DNA from: Omnitrophica bacterium GWA2_41_15
GTDB lineage: Bacteria; Omnitrophota; Gorgyraeia; Gorgyraeales; Gorgyraeaceae
Direction of reading: 5' to 3'
Length of the DNA stretch: 30,382 nt
Assembly (NCBI GenBank): GCA_919902485.1
Contig: CAKKRB010000008.1
Location: 1-30,382, forward strand
The notes beneath the pieces were generated by a model that was not told the origin of the DNA, ran no database searches, and saw nothing but the letters and a program-made list of their open reading frames with translations. Of the stretch, positions 15,626 to 21,964 are shown in pieces (position 1 is the stretch's first letter; every line of letters starts with the position of its first letter). The position numbers and the translations under genes are program-made.

Positions 15626-16262
15626 ATTGCATGAAAAATTTGAAATAGAAGCGCTGGAAGGCCTTAAGAATGCGGATTTATTACGGCCCCTTGTGTTTGG
15701 AGGCGGGACAATGATGAGGCTTTGTTATGGCCTCAACAGGTATTCGACAGACCTTGATTTCTGGTTTGTAAAAAAGGTGGAAGAAAGAGCGTATTTTAAT
15801 AAGGCGAAAAAATACCTAGAAGGCCTTAATGAGCTTACGGATTCCAAGATTAAGGCAAATACCATTTTATTCGAAATGCGTTCTAAATATCATCCGAAAA
15901 GACTTAAGATAGAGATTAGAAGAGGCTTGGAGAAATGCGATTTTGAAGAAAAAATAGCATTTTCAAAATATGATACAAGGCAGGTTCTTTTGAGGGTCCA
16001 TACCCTTGAGCAGACAATGGAGAATAAGATAAAAGCAGCGCTTGATAGAAAGGATATAAGAGATTTTTTTGACATAGAGTTTCTTTTGAGAAGAGGCATT
16101 GCGATTGGATCGGGTAGAAGCAAGCTTCTGGAATTAAAAAATATAGCCGGTAATTTTAGAGAAAGTGAATTTAAAGTTACCCTGGGTTCTGTGCTGGATA
16201 CTGAGGCGAGAAAATATTATGTAAAGAATAAATTTGATTATCTTATAAGGATTATAGGATGA
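15612..16262 (+). CDS. AbiEii/AbiGii-family nucleotidyltransferase toxin
   Basis: A 216-residue nucleotidyltransferase-fold protein, the toxin partner of the AbiEi gene. The active-site motif FGGGTMMRLCYG (G30-G32) is followed by RYSTDLDFWF (D47, D49), the G-G/S plus D-x-D signature of DNA polymerase beta-type transferases. The downstream helix MENKIKAALDRKDIRDFFDI matches the K-x-x-A-x-x-x-R-x-x-x-R/K-D-x-x-D region of the family. Characterised relatives (for example MenT and AbiEii) transfer nucleotides to tRNA or other targets. It is at the short end for the family. AAGGA at 15604-15608 is its ribosome binding site. Its stop overlaps ATG 16259 of the glycosyltransferase by 4 bp, so that gene may depend on the toxin-antitoxin promoter. 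Confidence 0.85.
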   Translation: MDIFKLHEKFEIEALEGLKNADLLRPLVFGGGTMMRLCYGLNRYSTDLDFWFVKKVEERAYFNKAKKYLEGLNELTDSKIKANTILFEMRSKYHPKRLKIEIRRGLEKCDFEEKIAFSKYDTRQVLLRVHTLEQTMENKIKAALDRKDIRDFFDIEFLLRRGIAIGSGRSKLLELKNIAGNFRESEFKVTLGSVLDTEARKYYVKNKFDYLIRIIG

Positions 16263-17389
16263 AAATACTCATTTCATACGCTTGCGCTGGGGTAGGACAT
16301 AAAAAGGCGGCTTTGGCAATAGAAAAGGCCCTGGCTGGCCATAGTGGCGTAGAGGTAAAGAATATAGATATCCTGGATTATACCAACGCGTTCTTTAAAG
16401 CGTCGTATCCGAATGTGTATTTATTTCTTATAAACAGGCTCCCTACATTCTGGGGGCTGTTTTATTATTTGCTGGACTCGAGGCCTGTGGATTTTTTTAT
16501 GGCGCCTGTGAGGAGGTTTTTACACAGGCTTAATTCCAAAAAGTTTGTAGAGTTTATAAAAATGACTAATCCTGATATAGTGGTATCAACGCATTTTATG
16601 CCGAGCGAGATTGTCTCAGGCTTAAAACAAAAGGGCGAGTATAAAGGAAAACTTATAAATGTGGTGACTGATTTTATAGCGCATTCTTTCTGGATGGCGA
16701 ACGAGTCAGATTATTTTATAGGAGCCATACAAAAGACCAAGGCGGATCTATTGAGGCGCGGCGTACCTGAGGAAAAAATCAAGATTATGGGTATTCCATG
16801 CGACCCTGTGTTCAGTATTTCAAAAGGCAAAGAAACATTAATGAGGCAATTAGGCATAGAGCCTGGATTTTTCAATGTGCTTATGATGAGCGGAGGATTT
16901 GGGACAGGGCCTATGAGAGATATAGTGATGAGGTCTAATGAGCTTGACCTGGAAGCAAGGTCAAAGATACAGCTTATTGTCATATGCGGCAAGAATGAGC
17001 TGTTATTTCATGAATTAAGTAGAATGAGCCAGGATTTAAAGCTTAAAATGAAGGTCTTCGGATACGTGAACAATGTAGACGAATTTATGGAGGTAAGTGA
17101 TATAGTAGTTACAAAGCCAGGGGGCCTTACTATCTCAGAGGCGCTTTCAAAGACTCTGCCGATGATCATAGTCCAGCCGATATTGGGACAGGAAACAAGA
17201 AACTGTAAGATATTGACTGGTTACGGCACTGCGGTTCAGGCAAACACAACAGAAGAGGTTTTTGATTACATAATGGAATTCGCGTCTTGTCCTGAAAAAA
17301 TACTCGGCACCCGGACCAGAATAAAACTCCTTCGTTACCCGGACGCTGCCAAAAACATAGCTGACTTCGTAAACAACTTGACACTTTAG
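16259..17389 (+). CDS. MurG/MGDG-synthase-like glycosyltransferase (GT28)
   Basis: A 376-residue GT-B enzyme that transfers a sugar from a UDP donor to a membrane lipid, probably diacylglycerol. The N-terminal domain matches MGDG synthase (SYACAGVGHKKAALAIEKAL, then VVSTHFMPSEIVSGLK and VTDFIAHSFWM). The C-terminal domain is the GT28 nucleotide-binding half (VLMMSGGFGTGPM, VICGKNELL, VFGYVNNVDEFM and DIVVTKPGGLTISEAL). The PILGQETRNCKIL and GYGTAVQA segments complete the family pattern seen in processive diacylglycerol glucosyltransferases. It is peripheral to the cytoplasmic membrane. It overlaps the AbiEii toxin gene by 4 bp. The palindrome at 17391-17420 with a T-run follows its stop and may end the transcript. 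Confidence 0.85.
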   Translation: MKILISYACAGVGHKKAALAIEKALAGHSGVEVKNIDILDYTNAFFKASYPNVYLFLINRLPTFWGLFYYLLDSRPVDFFMAPVRRFLHRLNSKKFVEFIKMTNPDIVVSTHFMPSEIVSGLKQKGEYKGKLINVVTDFIAHSFWMANESDYFIGAIQKTKADLLRRGVPEEKIKIMGIPCDPVFSISKGKETLMRQLGIEPGFFNVLMMSGGFGTGPMRDIVMRSNELDLEARSKIQLIVICGKNELLFHELSRMSQDLKLKMKVFGYVNNVDEFMEVSDIVVTKPGGLTISEALSKTLPMIIVQPILGQETRNCKILTGYGTAVQANTTEEVFDYIMEFASCPEKILGTRTRIKLLRYPDAAKNIADFVNNLTL

Positions 17390-17390
17390 T

Positions 17391-17425
17391 CAGTAGGGCA
17401 GGTTTAAACCTGCCCTACTGTTTTT
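17391..17425 (+). terminator. GTAG palindrome, family A copy 2, with T-run (possible intrinsic terminator)
   Basis: A perfect 30-bp palindrome (17391-17420; left arm CAGTAGGGCAGGTTT) followed by TTTTT at 17421-17425. The core equals that of 5018-5047. Here the T-run makes a rho-independent terminator plausible. The next ATG lies only four bases after the T-run. Confidence 0.6.
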
Positions 17426-17428
17426 ATT

Positions 17429-18097
17429 ATGAAGATTATAGAGTTAGTAGGTAAAACAGCGGATAAATTAAAAATCAAGGCGTATATTGTGGGCGGACCT
17501 GTCAGGGATAAACTGCTGGGCATAGCTAATTATGATCTGGATTTTGTGGTGGAAGGTAGCGGTATTAAGTTCGCGGAAACCCTGAATAAAAAATTAAAAG
17601 GCAAATTAACAACGTACCGGGCATTCGGCACAGCCACTATTGAGCTTATTAAAGGAAAAAGGATAGACATTGTTACTGCCCGTAAAGAAACTTACAAATA
17701 TCCCGCTGCGTATCCTGCTGTAAAGCCGGGCGCGATAGAGGATGATTTATTCAGGAGGGATTTTACAATAAATGCGATGGCCATCAGCGTAAATAAGAAA
17801 AATTTCGGCAATCTGGTAGATTTTTACGGAGGCCAAAAGGATTTGAATAAAGGCGTGATAAGAGTCCTGCACGATAAAAGTTTTATGGATGACCCTACCA
17901 GGATTTTCAGGGCTGTGAGGTTTTCAGTAAGATTTGGATTTAAAATAGAACCGTATACAAAAAAGCTTATTAAAGAAGCGATATCAGATGGACTTTTGGG
18001 CGAGGTGAACGCGGGAAGGATCAGAAAAGAGATAGAGCTTTTCTTAAAAGAAAACGATTCGAAAAAGTGTTTGGATGTATTCAGTAAGCTGATGTAA
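17429..18097 (+). CDS. Short CCA-adding enzyme/poly(A) polymerase head-and-neck protein
   Basis: Class II tRNA nucleotidyltransferase family, which adds CCA or A to tRNA 3' ends. The head domain is intact: VGGPVRDKLLG (G22-G23), YDLDFVV with D36-x-D38 as metal ligands, and RRDFTINAMAI. The neck motif DDPTRIFRAVRFSVRFGF, where the family has E/D-D-P-x-R-I-L/F-R, is also present. At 222 residues it is only about half the usual 400-450; the body and tail domains that grip the tRNA are missing. The stop codon is followed at once by a 19-bp palindrome (18098-18116) and then rbfA. A truncated, possibly non-functional gene is one reading; a minimal or split enzyme is the other. I see no leftover downstream coding in the gap. 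Confidence 0.75.
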   Translation: MKIIELVGKTADKLKIKAYIVGGPVRDKLLGIANYDLDFVVEGSGIKFAETLNKKLKGKLTTYRAFGTATIELIKGKRIDIVTARKETYKYPAAYPAVKPGAIEDDLFRRDFTINAMAISVNKKNFGNLVDFYGGQKDLNKGVIRVLHDKSFMDDPTRIFRAVRFSVRFGFKIEPYTKKLIKEAISDGLLGEVNAGRIRKEIELFLKENDSKKCLDVFSKLM

Positions 18098-18116
18098 TTC
18101 CGTTCGCCGAACGGAA
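18098..18116. repeat. CCGTTCG/CGAACGG palindrome, family G copy 1
   Basis: TTCCGTTCG and CGAACGGAA pair around one base. It begins immediately after the stop codon of the CCA-like gene. Its core is shared with 22843-22869. AAAGGTGG just beyond it is the rbfA ribosome binding site. Confidence 0.8.
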
Positions 18117-18137
18117 ACCGAAAGGTGGTTTAAGTAT

Positions 18138-18512
18138 ATGGGCATACGATCAGAGAGAGTGGAAGGCCAGCTTAAAAAGGAAATCTCAAAAATATTGCAG
18201 GAAGACATTAAGGATCCAAGGATAGGTTTTGTAACTATAACAAGGATTGATATTACAGGAGACCTGAGGTACGCCAGGATCTATTTCAGCATCCTGGGAG
18301 ATGATAATGCCAAAGAAGAGAGCTTGGCAGGCATTAAAAGTTCAATAGGCTTTATAAGGAAGCTTATAGCCGAAAGAATGAACCTGCGTTATGTGCCTGA
18401 GTTTTATTTTAAGCTGGATAATTCAATAGAATACAGCATAAGTCTGGAAAAGACCTTTGAAAGGATCAAGCATGAGCATAAGGACAGTCAAACAGGCGAT
18501 AAAGAAGTTTAA
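18138..18512 (+). CDS. rbfA: Ribosome-binding factor A
   Basis: A KH-like cold-shock protein that binds the 30S subunit during late maturation of the 16S rRNA 5' end. The 124-residue product has the family opening RSERVEGQLKKEISKILQE. It then has the signature DPRIGFVTITRIDITGDLRY and ARIYFSILGD, with LRYVPEFYFKLDNSIEYS near the end. ATG 18138 is preceded by AAAGGTGG. The end overlaps the nrnA start region by about 40 bp. The rbfA-nrnA-truB-ribF order is a common bacterial arrangement; nusA and infB, which often precede it, are not here. Confidence 0.93.
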   Translation: MGIRSERVEGQLKKEISKILQEDIKDPRIGFVTITRIDITGDLRYARIYFSILGDDNAKEESLAGIKSSIGFIRKLIAERMNLRYVPEFYFKLDNSIEYSISLEKTFERIKHEHKDSQTGDKEV

Positions 18513-19452
18513 TAAATTCCTTATCACAAGCCACATAAATCCAGAAGGCGATGCAATAGGGAGCCAGGTTGCGATGGCGCGTTTATTGAGGAAACTGAGC
18601 AAGGAATCCGTAATGCTGGACGAAAGCCCTGTGCCACAGGTTTTAAAGTTTCTTCCCGGGAGCGAGAACATATTCAAGGAAATGCCGCATGATTTTAATT
18701 ATCAGGCAGTTATTATGCTGGATTGCCCGGATATTACAAGGGCTGGAAGGGTTAATGAGTATATCAAAAAAGACAGCGTGATAATAAATATAGACCACCA
18801 TATATCAAATATAAATTTCGGAAATTTCAACTGGGTGGATCCTGATATCTCAAGCGCTGGCGAAATGGTTTATGACCTTTTCAAGGCATTTAAATTAAAA
18901 ATAGACATGGAAGAAGCCGTATCTTTATACGCCGCGATTATGACTGATACTGGTTCCTTTAGATATTCTAATACGTCTTCAAAGACTCACAGGATAATCG
19001 CTGAAATTATAGATATAGGCGTGAAGCCATATGAGATACATACAAAGATTTATGAGACGAGCAGTATCCAGGATACAAATCTTCTGGGCGAAGCTCTTCA
19101 GACAATGAAGCTGACAGAGGATGGAAAAGTCGCATGGCTCTGGGTTACAAAAGATATGCTGAAAAAGACAAAGGCTTCGCTGGAAGGCACAGAAGGCATT
19201 ATAAACTTCGCTAGGTCAATAGACGGCGTGGAAATAGCTATTCTTTTCAGGGAGACCGGAACCGATGAGAGGGTGAAGGTAAGTTTCCGCTCCAAAGGTA
19301 AGGTAGATGTAAATAAACTCGCAGGGGTATTCGGCGGCGGCGGCCATCCCACTGCCAGCGGCTGCAGTGTATTCGGCAAGTTTGAAGATGTAGAAAAAAA
19401 AGTTCTGGAAAAAGCAAAAGAGATGGTTAACAATAAATCATATATTCCTTAA
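18472..19452 (+). CDS. nrnA: Bifunctional nanoRNase/pAp phosphatase, DHH family
   Basis: Degrades short oligoribonucleotides and dephosphorylates 3'-phosphoadenosine 5'-phosphate in the cytoplasm. The N-terminal DHH domain has LITSHINPEGDAIGSQ (H21, N23, D27) and the namesake D108-H109-H110 in INIDHH. TDTGSFRYSNTS is motif IV. The C-terminal DHHA1 domain carries the nucleic-acid-binding GGGGHPTASGC. ATG 18472 is preferred: AAGGA at 18461-18465 is six bases upstream and the protein then begins MSIRTVKQAI. An upstream in-frame TTG at 18457 is less likely. The product is 326 residues, normal for NrnA. Its stop is directly followed by element E copy 3. Confidence 0.9.
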   Translation: MSIRTVKQAIKKFNKFLITSHINPEGDAIGSQVAMARLLRKLSKESVMLDESPVPQVLKFLPGSENIFKEMPHDFNYQAVIMLDCPDITRAGRVNEYIKKDSVIINIDHHISNINFGNFNWVDPDISSAGEMVYDLFKAFKLKIDMEEAVSLYAAIMTDTGSFRYSNTSSKTHRIIAEIIDIGVKPYEIHTKIYETSSIQDTNLLGEALQTMKLTEDGKVAWLWVTKDMLKKTKASLEGTEGIINFARSIDGVEIAILFRETGTDERVKVSFRSKGKVDVNKLAGVFGGGGHPTASGCSVFGKFEDVEKKVLEKAKEMVNNKSYIP

Positions 19453-19493
19453 CCAATTTTGCAGATTGTTTTTTCAATCTGCAAAATTCAGAG
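19445..19493. repeat. Dispersed hairpin element E, copy 3
   Basis: The left flank TTCCTTAACCAATTTTG (19445-19461) is identical to that of copy 2 at 457-473. The right flank CAAAATTCAG recurs too. The middle differs: a perfect 14-bp stem (19455-19468 with 19475-19488) around a T6 loop. AGAGG at the right edge is the truB ribosome binding site, six bases before ATG 19501. The TTCCTTAA at the left edge also codes the last residues and stop of nrnA. Confidence 0.82.
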
Positions 19494-19500
19494 GCAATCA

Positions 19501-20184
19501 ATGCATCTGGACGGAATTCTAATTGTAAATAAGCCCGCAGGTATTACCTCTCACGATGTTGTAGATTGTATCAGGAGAAAGTTTAATATAGAGCGAGTTG
19601 GCCACGCAGGTACCCTGGACCCTATGGCAACAGGCGTTCTTGTAATGCTTTTAGGCAAGGCAACCAAGCTTTCGAGTACATTCACCGGAGATAATAAAGA
19701 ATATATCGCAAAGGTATTTTTCGGCAAAAAGACAGATACCCAGGATTCATCAGGCAAAGTCATTGAAGAAAAAAATATAGAAAGCCTGGATATAAAGGAT
19801 ATAGAAAAAGCGCTGGAAAATTTTAAAGGCTGGATAGAGCAGGTACCGCCAATGGTATCTGCGATAAAGCATAAAGGCAAAAAACTTTATCAGCTCGCCA
19901 GATCCGGCAAAACCGTGGCAAGAGAGCCCCGCAGAATAAATATAAGCGCTATTGAAATACTGGATTTTAAATTCCCGGAACTTACTTTTAAAGTAAAATG
20001 TTCTAAAGGCACTTACATCAGGACATTGTGCGAGGATATAGGGAAAGTCCTCGGCGTTCCGAGCCACATGTCAGGGCTTGTGAGGACTCAATCAGGAGAT
20101 TTCTTATTAGAAGACTCAAAGGATCTTGAAGATATACATGAAAAAGACATCATATCCTACAGTTGTTACGATAGGCATATTTGA
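19501..20184 (+). CDS. truB: tRNA pseudouridine(55) synthase
   Basis: Makes pseudouridine 55 in the T-loop of tRNAs. DGILIVNKPAGITSHDVV opens the catalytic domain. VGHAGTLDPMATGVLV holds the nucleophile Asp40. KEYIAKVFFGKKTDTQDSSG and VPPMVSAIKHKGKKLYQLAR are the next family motifs, and CSKGTYIRTLCEDIG closes the domain. At 227 residues it is a short form lacking most of the C-terminal PUA extension, as in many bacteria. ATG 19501 is used because AGAGG lies six bases upstream and DGILIVNKP follows. The open frame farther upstream is only translated repeat. The end overlaps ribF by 47 bp in another frame. Confidence 0.93.
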   Translation: MHLDGILIVNKPAGITSHDVVDCIRRKFNIERVGHAGTLDPMATGVLVMLLGKATKLSSTFTGDNKEYIAKVFFGKKTDTQDSSGKVIEEKNIESLDIKDIEKALENFKGWIEQVPPMVSAIKHKGKKLYQLARSGKTVAREPRRINISAIEILDFKFPELTFKVKCSKGTYIRTLCEDIGKVLGVPSHMSGLVRTQSGDFLLEDSKDLEDIHEKDIISYSCYDRHI

Positions 20185-21130
20185 CGGAGTCCATAAAGGC
20201 CACCAGGCGATTCTAAAAAAGGCCGTAAAAGAGGCAAAAAGATCACGCCTCAAGAGCGTGGTTATCACATTTAATCCGCATCCTGTAAAAGTCCTGAGCC
20301 CTGCCGCGAAAATCCCTTTTCTTGTTTCCCTTGAGCATAGAATAAAACTGATAAAAGGCGCTGGCATAGACGATTGCAGGATCCTGAAATTCACAAAGGC
20401 GTTTTCAAAAATAACCGCGGAGGAATTTATAAAAAAGATTTTAATCGATAAATTAAATTTAAAAGCCCTTGTAGTAGGCGAGAATTTTTTGTTTGGGGCC
20501 GGAGAAAGGGGTAACTTACGATTGTTGAAATCATTGGGTAAAAAATATGATTTCAAGGTATATGGCGTCAGGCCTTTGAAAATGAAGCCCACTCGGTCTG
20601 TCCCTCGACTTCGCTCTGGATGTTTAGTGGATGGTGAGCACAGTCGAACCAAAGCCCGGGGCGAAATACTGAGCGGCCGCTGCTTATCCGAGCAGTTTTA
20701 TGGCCGCGAATGTATAGACGGAGATTTTGTTTCAAGCACAAGAATAAGAAAGGCGATTGAAAGAGGAGACCTGAAGCTTGCTTCAAAATTGCTCGGAAGG
20801 CCTGTGACAATTTTAGGCACTGTCGTGAAAGGGAAGAGGATTGGTAGAGTTATAGGATTCCCAACCGCAAACATTGACCCGCATCACGAATCAATTCCTC
20901 CTAGCGGCGTGTACAGCGTAGATGTAATCCTGGGTGAAAAACTTTATCACGGTATACTGAATATTAGTACGCGAAATATTGTAGAAGTGTATATATTTAA
21001 TTTTAATAAAAATATCTACGGCAAAGATATAGAAGTTATATTTAAGCAAAAGATAAGAGACGAAAAAAAATTCAATTCCCTCAAAGCGCTCCAGCGCCAA
21101 ATCCACCTTGACATCCAAAAAGCTGTTTAG
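20138..21130 (+). CDS. ribF: Bifunctional riboflavin kinase/FMN adenylyltransferase with an internal insertion
   Basis: Converts riboflavin to FMN and FAD. The N-terminal adenylyltransferase has IGIFDGVHKGHQ (H19-x-G-H22), TFNPHPVKVL, GENFLFGAGERGN and VSSTRIRKAIERGDL (199 onward). The C-terminal kinase has GTVVKGKRIGRVIGFPTANI and ends LKALQRQIHLDIQKA. Two oddities are visible. Roughly residues 151-190, between VRPLKM and CIDGDFVSSTRIR, form an extra segment rich in R, S and G, encoded by a repeat-like sequence. In the kinase, the usual N-x-G-T-R-P-T-F loop is shortened to NISTRN followed directly by IVEVYIF. The frame is intact. ATG 20138 fits the family start; the ribosome binding site is weak. 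Confidence 0.88.
   Translation: MKKTSYPTVVTIGIFDGVHKGHQAILKKAVKEAKRSRLKSVVITFNPHPVKVLSPAAKIPFLVSLEHRIKLIKGAGIDDCRILKFTKAFSKITAEEFIKKILIDKLNLKALVVGENFLFGAGERGNLRLLKSLGKKYDFKVYGVRPLKMKPTRSVPRLRSGCLVDGEHSRTKARGEILSGRCLSEQFYGRECIDGDFVSSTRIRKAIERGDLKLASKLLGRPVTILGTVVKGKRIGRVIGFPTANIDPHHESIPPSGVYSVDVILGEKLYHGILNISTRNIVEVYIFNFNKNIYGKDIEVIFKQKIRDEKKFNSLKALQRQIHLDIQKAV
20594..20650. repeat. Repeat-like insertion in ribF
   Basis: TCGACTTCGCTC (20605-20616) and GAGCACAGTCGA (20636-20647) pair at 10 of 12 positions across a central loop. The complementary strand reads HPERSRG in one frame, a peptide I recall as a frequent artefact of a dispersed repeat in many genomes. The adjoining bases to about 20708 are also absent from normal RibF, but I cannot assign them to the repeat. 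Confidence 0.6.
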
Positions 21131-21137
21131 TCCACGC

Positions 21138-21180
21138 CGTTATTTCACAAATCAAGTCATACTCGTTTTGTGAAATAACG
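21138..21180. repeat. 43-bp stem-loop element D, copy 2
   Basis: A 14-bp perfect stem (left arm CGTTATTTCACAAA) around a 15-base loop with AAGTCATACTCG. Compared with 14210-14252, one stem position has changed together with its partner and only one loop base differs. No T-run follows. The remaining bases to 21250 show nothing I can name beyond AT-richness. Confidence 0.9.
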
Positions 21181-21250
21181 CTACATTTAGCATCTATTCT
21201 TATATAAAGCCCACTATGTAGTATTTTCCTAAAAAATCTCATTTTTTCTC

Positions 21251-21279
21251 TTGACATGAAATCCCAATTAGGGTAAACT
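21251..21279 (+). promoter_or_regulatory. Sigma70-like promoter of the dcw cluster
   Basis: A perfect -35 box TTGACA (21251-21256), a 17-base spacer and a -10-like TAAACT (21274-21279). Transcription should start near 21286, directly before the MraZ boxes. It is the strongest promoter match in the window and sits upstream of mraZ, as in other bacteria. Confidence 0.75.
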
Positions 21280-21287
21280 TTTATTGC

Positions 21288-21317
21288 ATAGTGGTGCAAA
21301 GTGGAGTAAAGTAGAGA
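21288..21317 (+). promoter_or_regulatory. Three tandem 10-bp MraZ boxes
   Basis: Three contiguous decamers, ATAGTGGTGC, AAAGTGGAGT and AAAGTAGAGA, lie between the promoter and the mraZ ATG. MraZ binds direct repeats of period 10 in its own upstream region (TGGGN5 type in E. coli, AAAGTG-type in Mycoplasma). The period, number and position fit, so autoregulation of the cluster by MraZ is likely. Confidence 0.7.
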
Positions 21318-21321
21318 ACAC

Positions 21322-21762
21322 ATGTTTTACGGAGAATTCAAACATACCCTGGATAGAAAGCAGCGCGTTATCATTCCCGCGAAATTCAGAGACGCGCTCA
21401 AGGAGCATTATGTTGAGCGCTTTTTTATTACGCGCGGCCTGGACAAATGTCTTTTCATGTTTGCGGAAGACGAATGGAAGGTCCAGGAGCAGAAATTTAA
21501 ATCAATGTCGTTTACAAAAGCAGAATCCAGAAAATTCAACAGGCTTTATTTTTCAGGGGCATGCGAAATGATCCCTGACAAACAGGGCCGCATACTTATC
21601 CCGAGTTACTTAAGGGATTACGCGGAAATTAAAAAGGAGGTGTATAGTATCGGCGTATCGAACCGCATCGAGATATGGAGCGACAAACTTTGGGAGGAGT
21701 ATTATTCTAAGTCCAAAGATACCTTCGAAGAGGTGGCCGAGAAACTCATTGAAGAGCAATAG
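21322..21762 (+). CDS. mraZ: Transcriptional regulator MraZ
   Basis: First gene of the division and cell wall cluster; a ring-forming DNA-binding protein that regulates its own operon. The two SpoVT/AbrB-like halves are visible. Each has the D-x-x-x-R motif: LDRKQRVIIPAKFRDAL in the first and PDKQGRILIPSYLRDYA in the second. The start MFYGEFKHTLD is typical, and 146 residues is the normal size. ATG 21322 lies five bases after the third MraZ box, so repressor binding would cover the start of the mRNA. No strong ribosome binding site is visible. The next gene follows 13 bases after the stop. Confidence 0.93.
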   Translation: MFYGEFKHTLDRKQRVIIPAKFRDALKEHYVERFFITRGLDKCLFMFAEDEWKVQEQKFKSMSFTKAESRKFNRLYFSGACEMIPDKQGRILIPSYLRDYAEIKKEVYSIGVSNRIEIWSDKLWEEYYSKSKDTFEEVAEKLIEEQ

Positions 21763-21775
21763 GGAGGGAGGCTTT

Positions 21776-21964
21776 ATGAACATACGCAATCATAATTCTG
21801 ACAATGTTGTAAAATGTAAAGTTTGTGAAACAAATTTCTTTGATATTCCTGTCGAATCCATACGCAAGACGCGTTCTTTGAACATTGACCCAAGGTGCCT
21901 TGCGGCAAGCAGGGAGGTTTACAAGATACTGAGAAGCAATAATGGAAAAAAGCTATTCGCATAA
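21776..21964 (+). CDS. Small cysteine-containing protein between mraZ and rsmH
   Basis: A 62-residue protein I do not recognise. It has one C-x-x-C pair (VKCKVCETNFFDI) and a third Cys in NIDPRCLAASREVYKIL, followed by a likely helix. A half zinc-finger or rubredoxin-like knuckle working as a dimer is possible, but this is inference. Very good ribosome binding sequence (GGGAGGGAGG, 21762-21771) precedes ATG 21776, which supports real translation. It overlaps the rsmH start by 23 bp in another frame and so is coupled to it. The position inside the dcw cluster suggests a link to wall synthesis or to MraZ/RsmH regulation, without proof. Confidence 0.7.
   Translation: MNIRNHNSDNVVKCKVCETNFFDIPVESIRKTRSLNIDPRCLAASREVYKILRSNNGKKLFA

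Noticed and set aside
18457..18471. TTG start for nrnA five codons upstream
   Set aside because: ATG 18472 has AAGGA at the right distance, and that site would lie inside the coding sequence if TTG were used.
20116..20652. Minus-strand open frame in truB/ribF containing an HPERSRG-like peptide
   Set aside because: It is the antisense of ribF plus the inserted repeat. It lacks a ribosome binding site and family support, and such peptides are typical artefacts of a dispersed repeat.
21181..21250. CTACAT/ATGTAG inverted repeat upstream of the dcw promoter
   Set aside because: Only six pairs separated by about 30 bases, with no second copy, so it is not distinguishable from chance.
21284..21571. 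95-residue frame overlapping the mraZ start
   Set aside because: It is out of frame with mraZ, which has full family motifs. The start lies within the MraZ boxes and there is no ribosome binding site.
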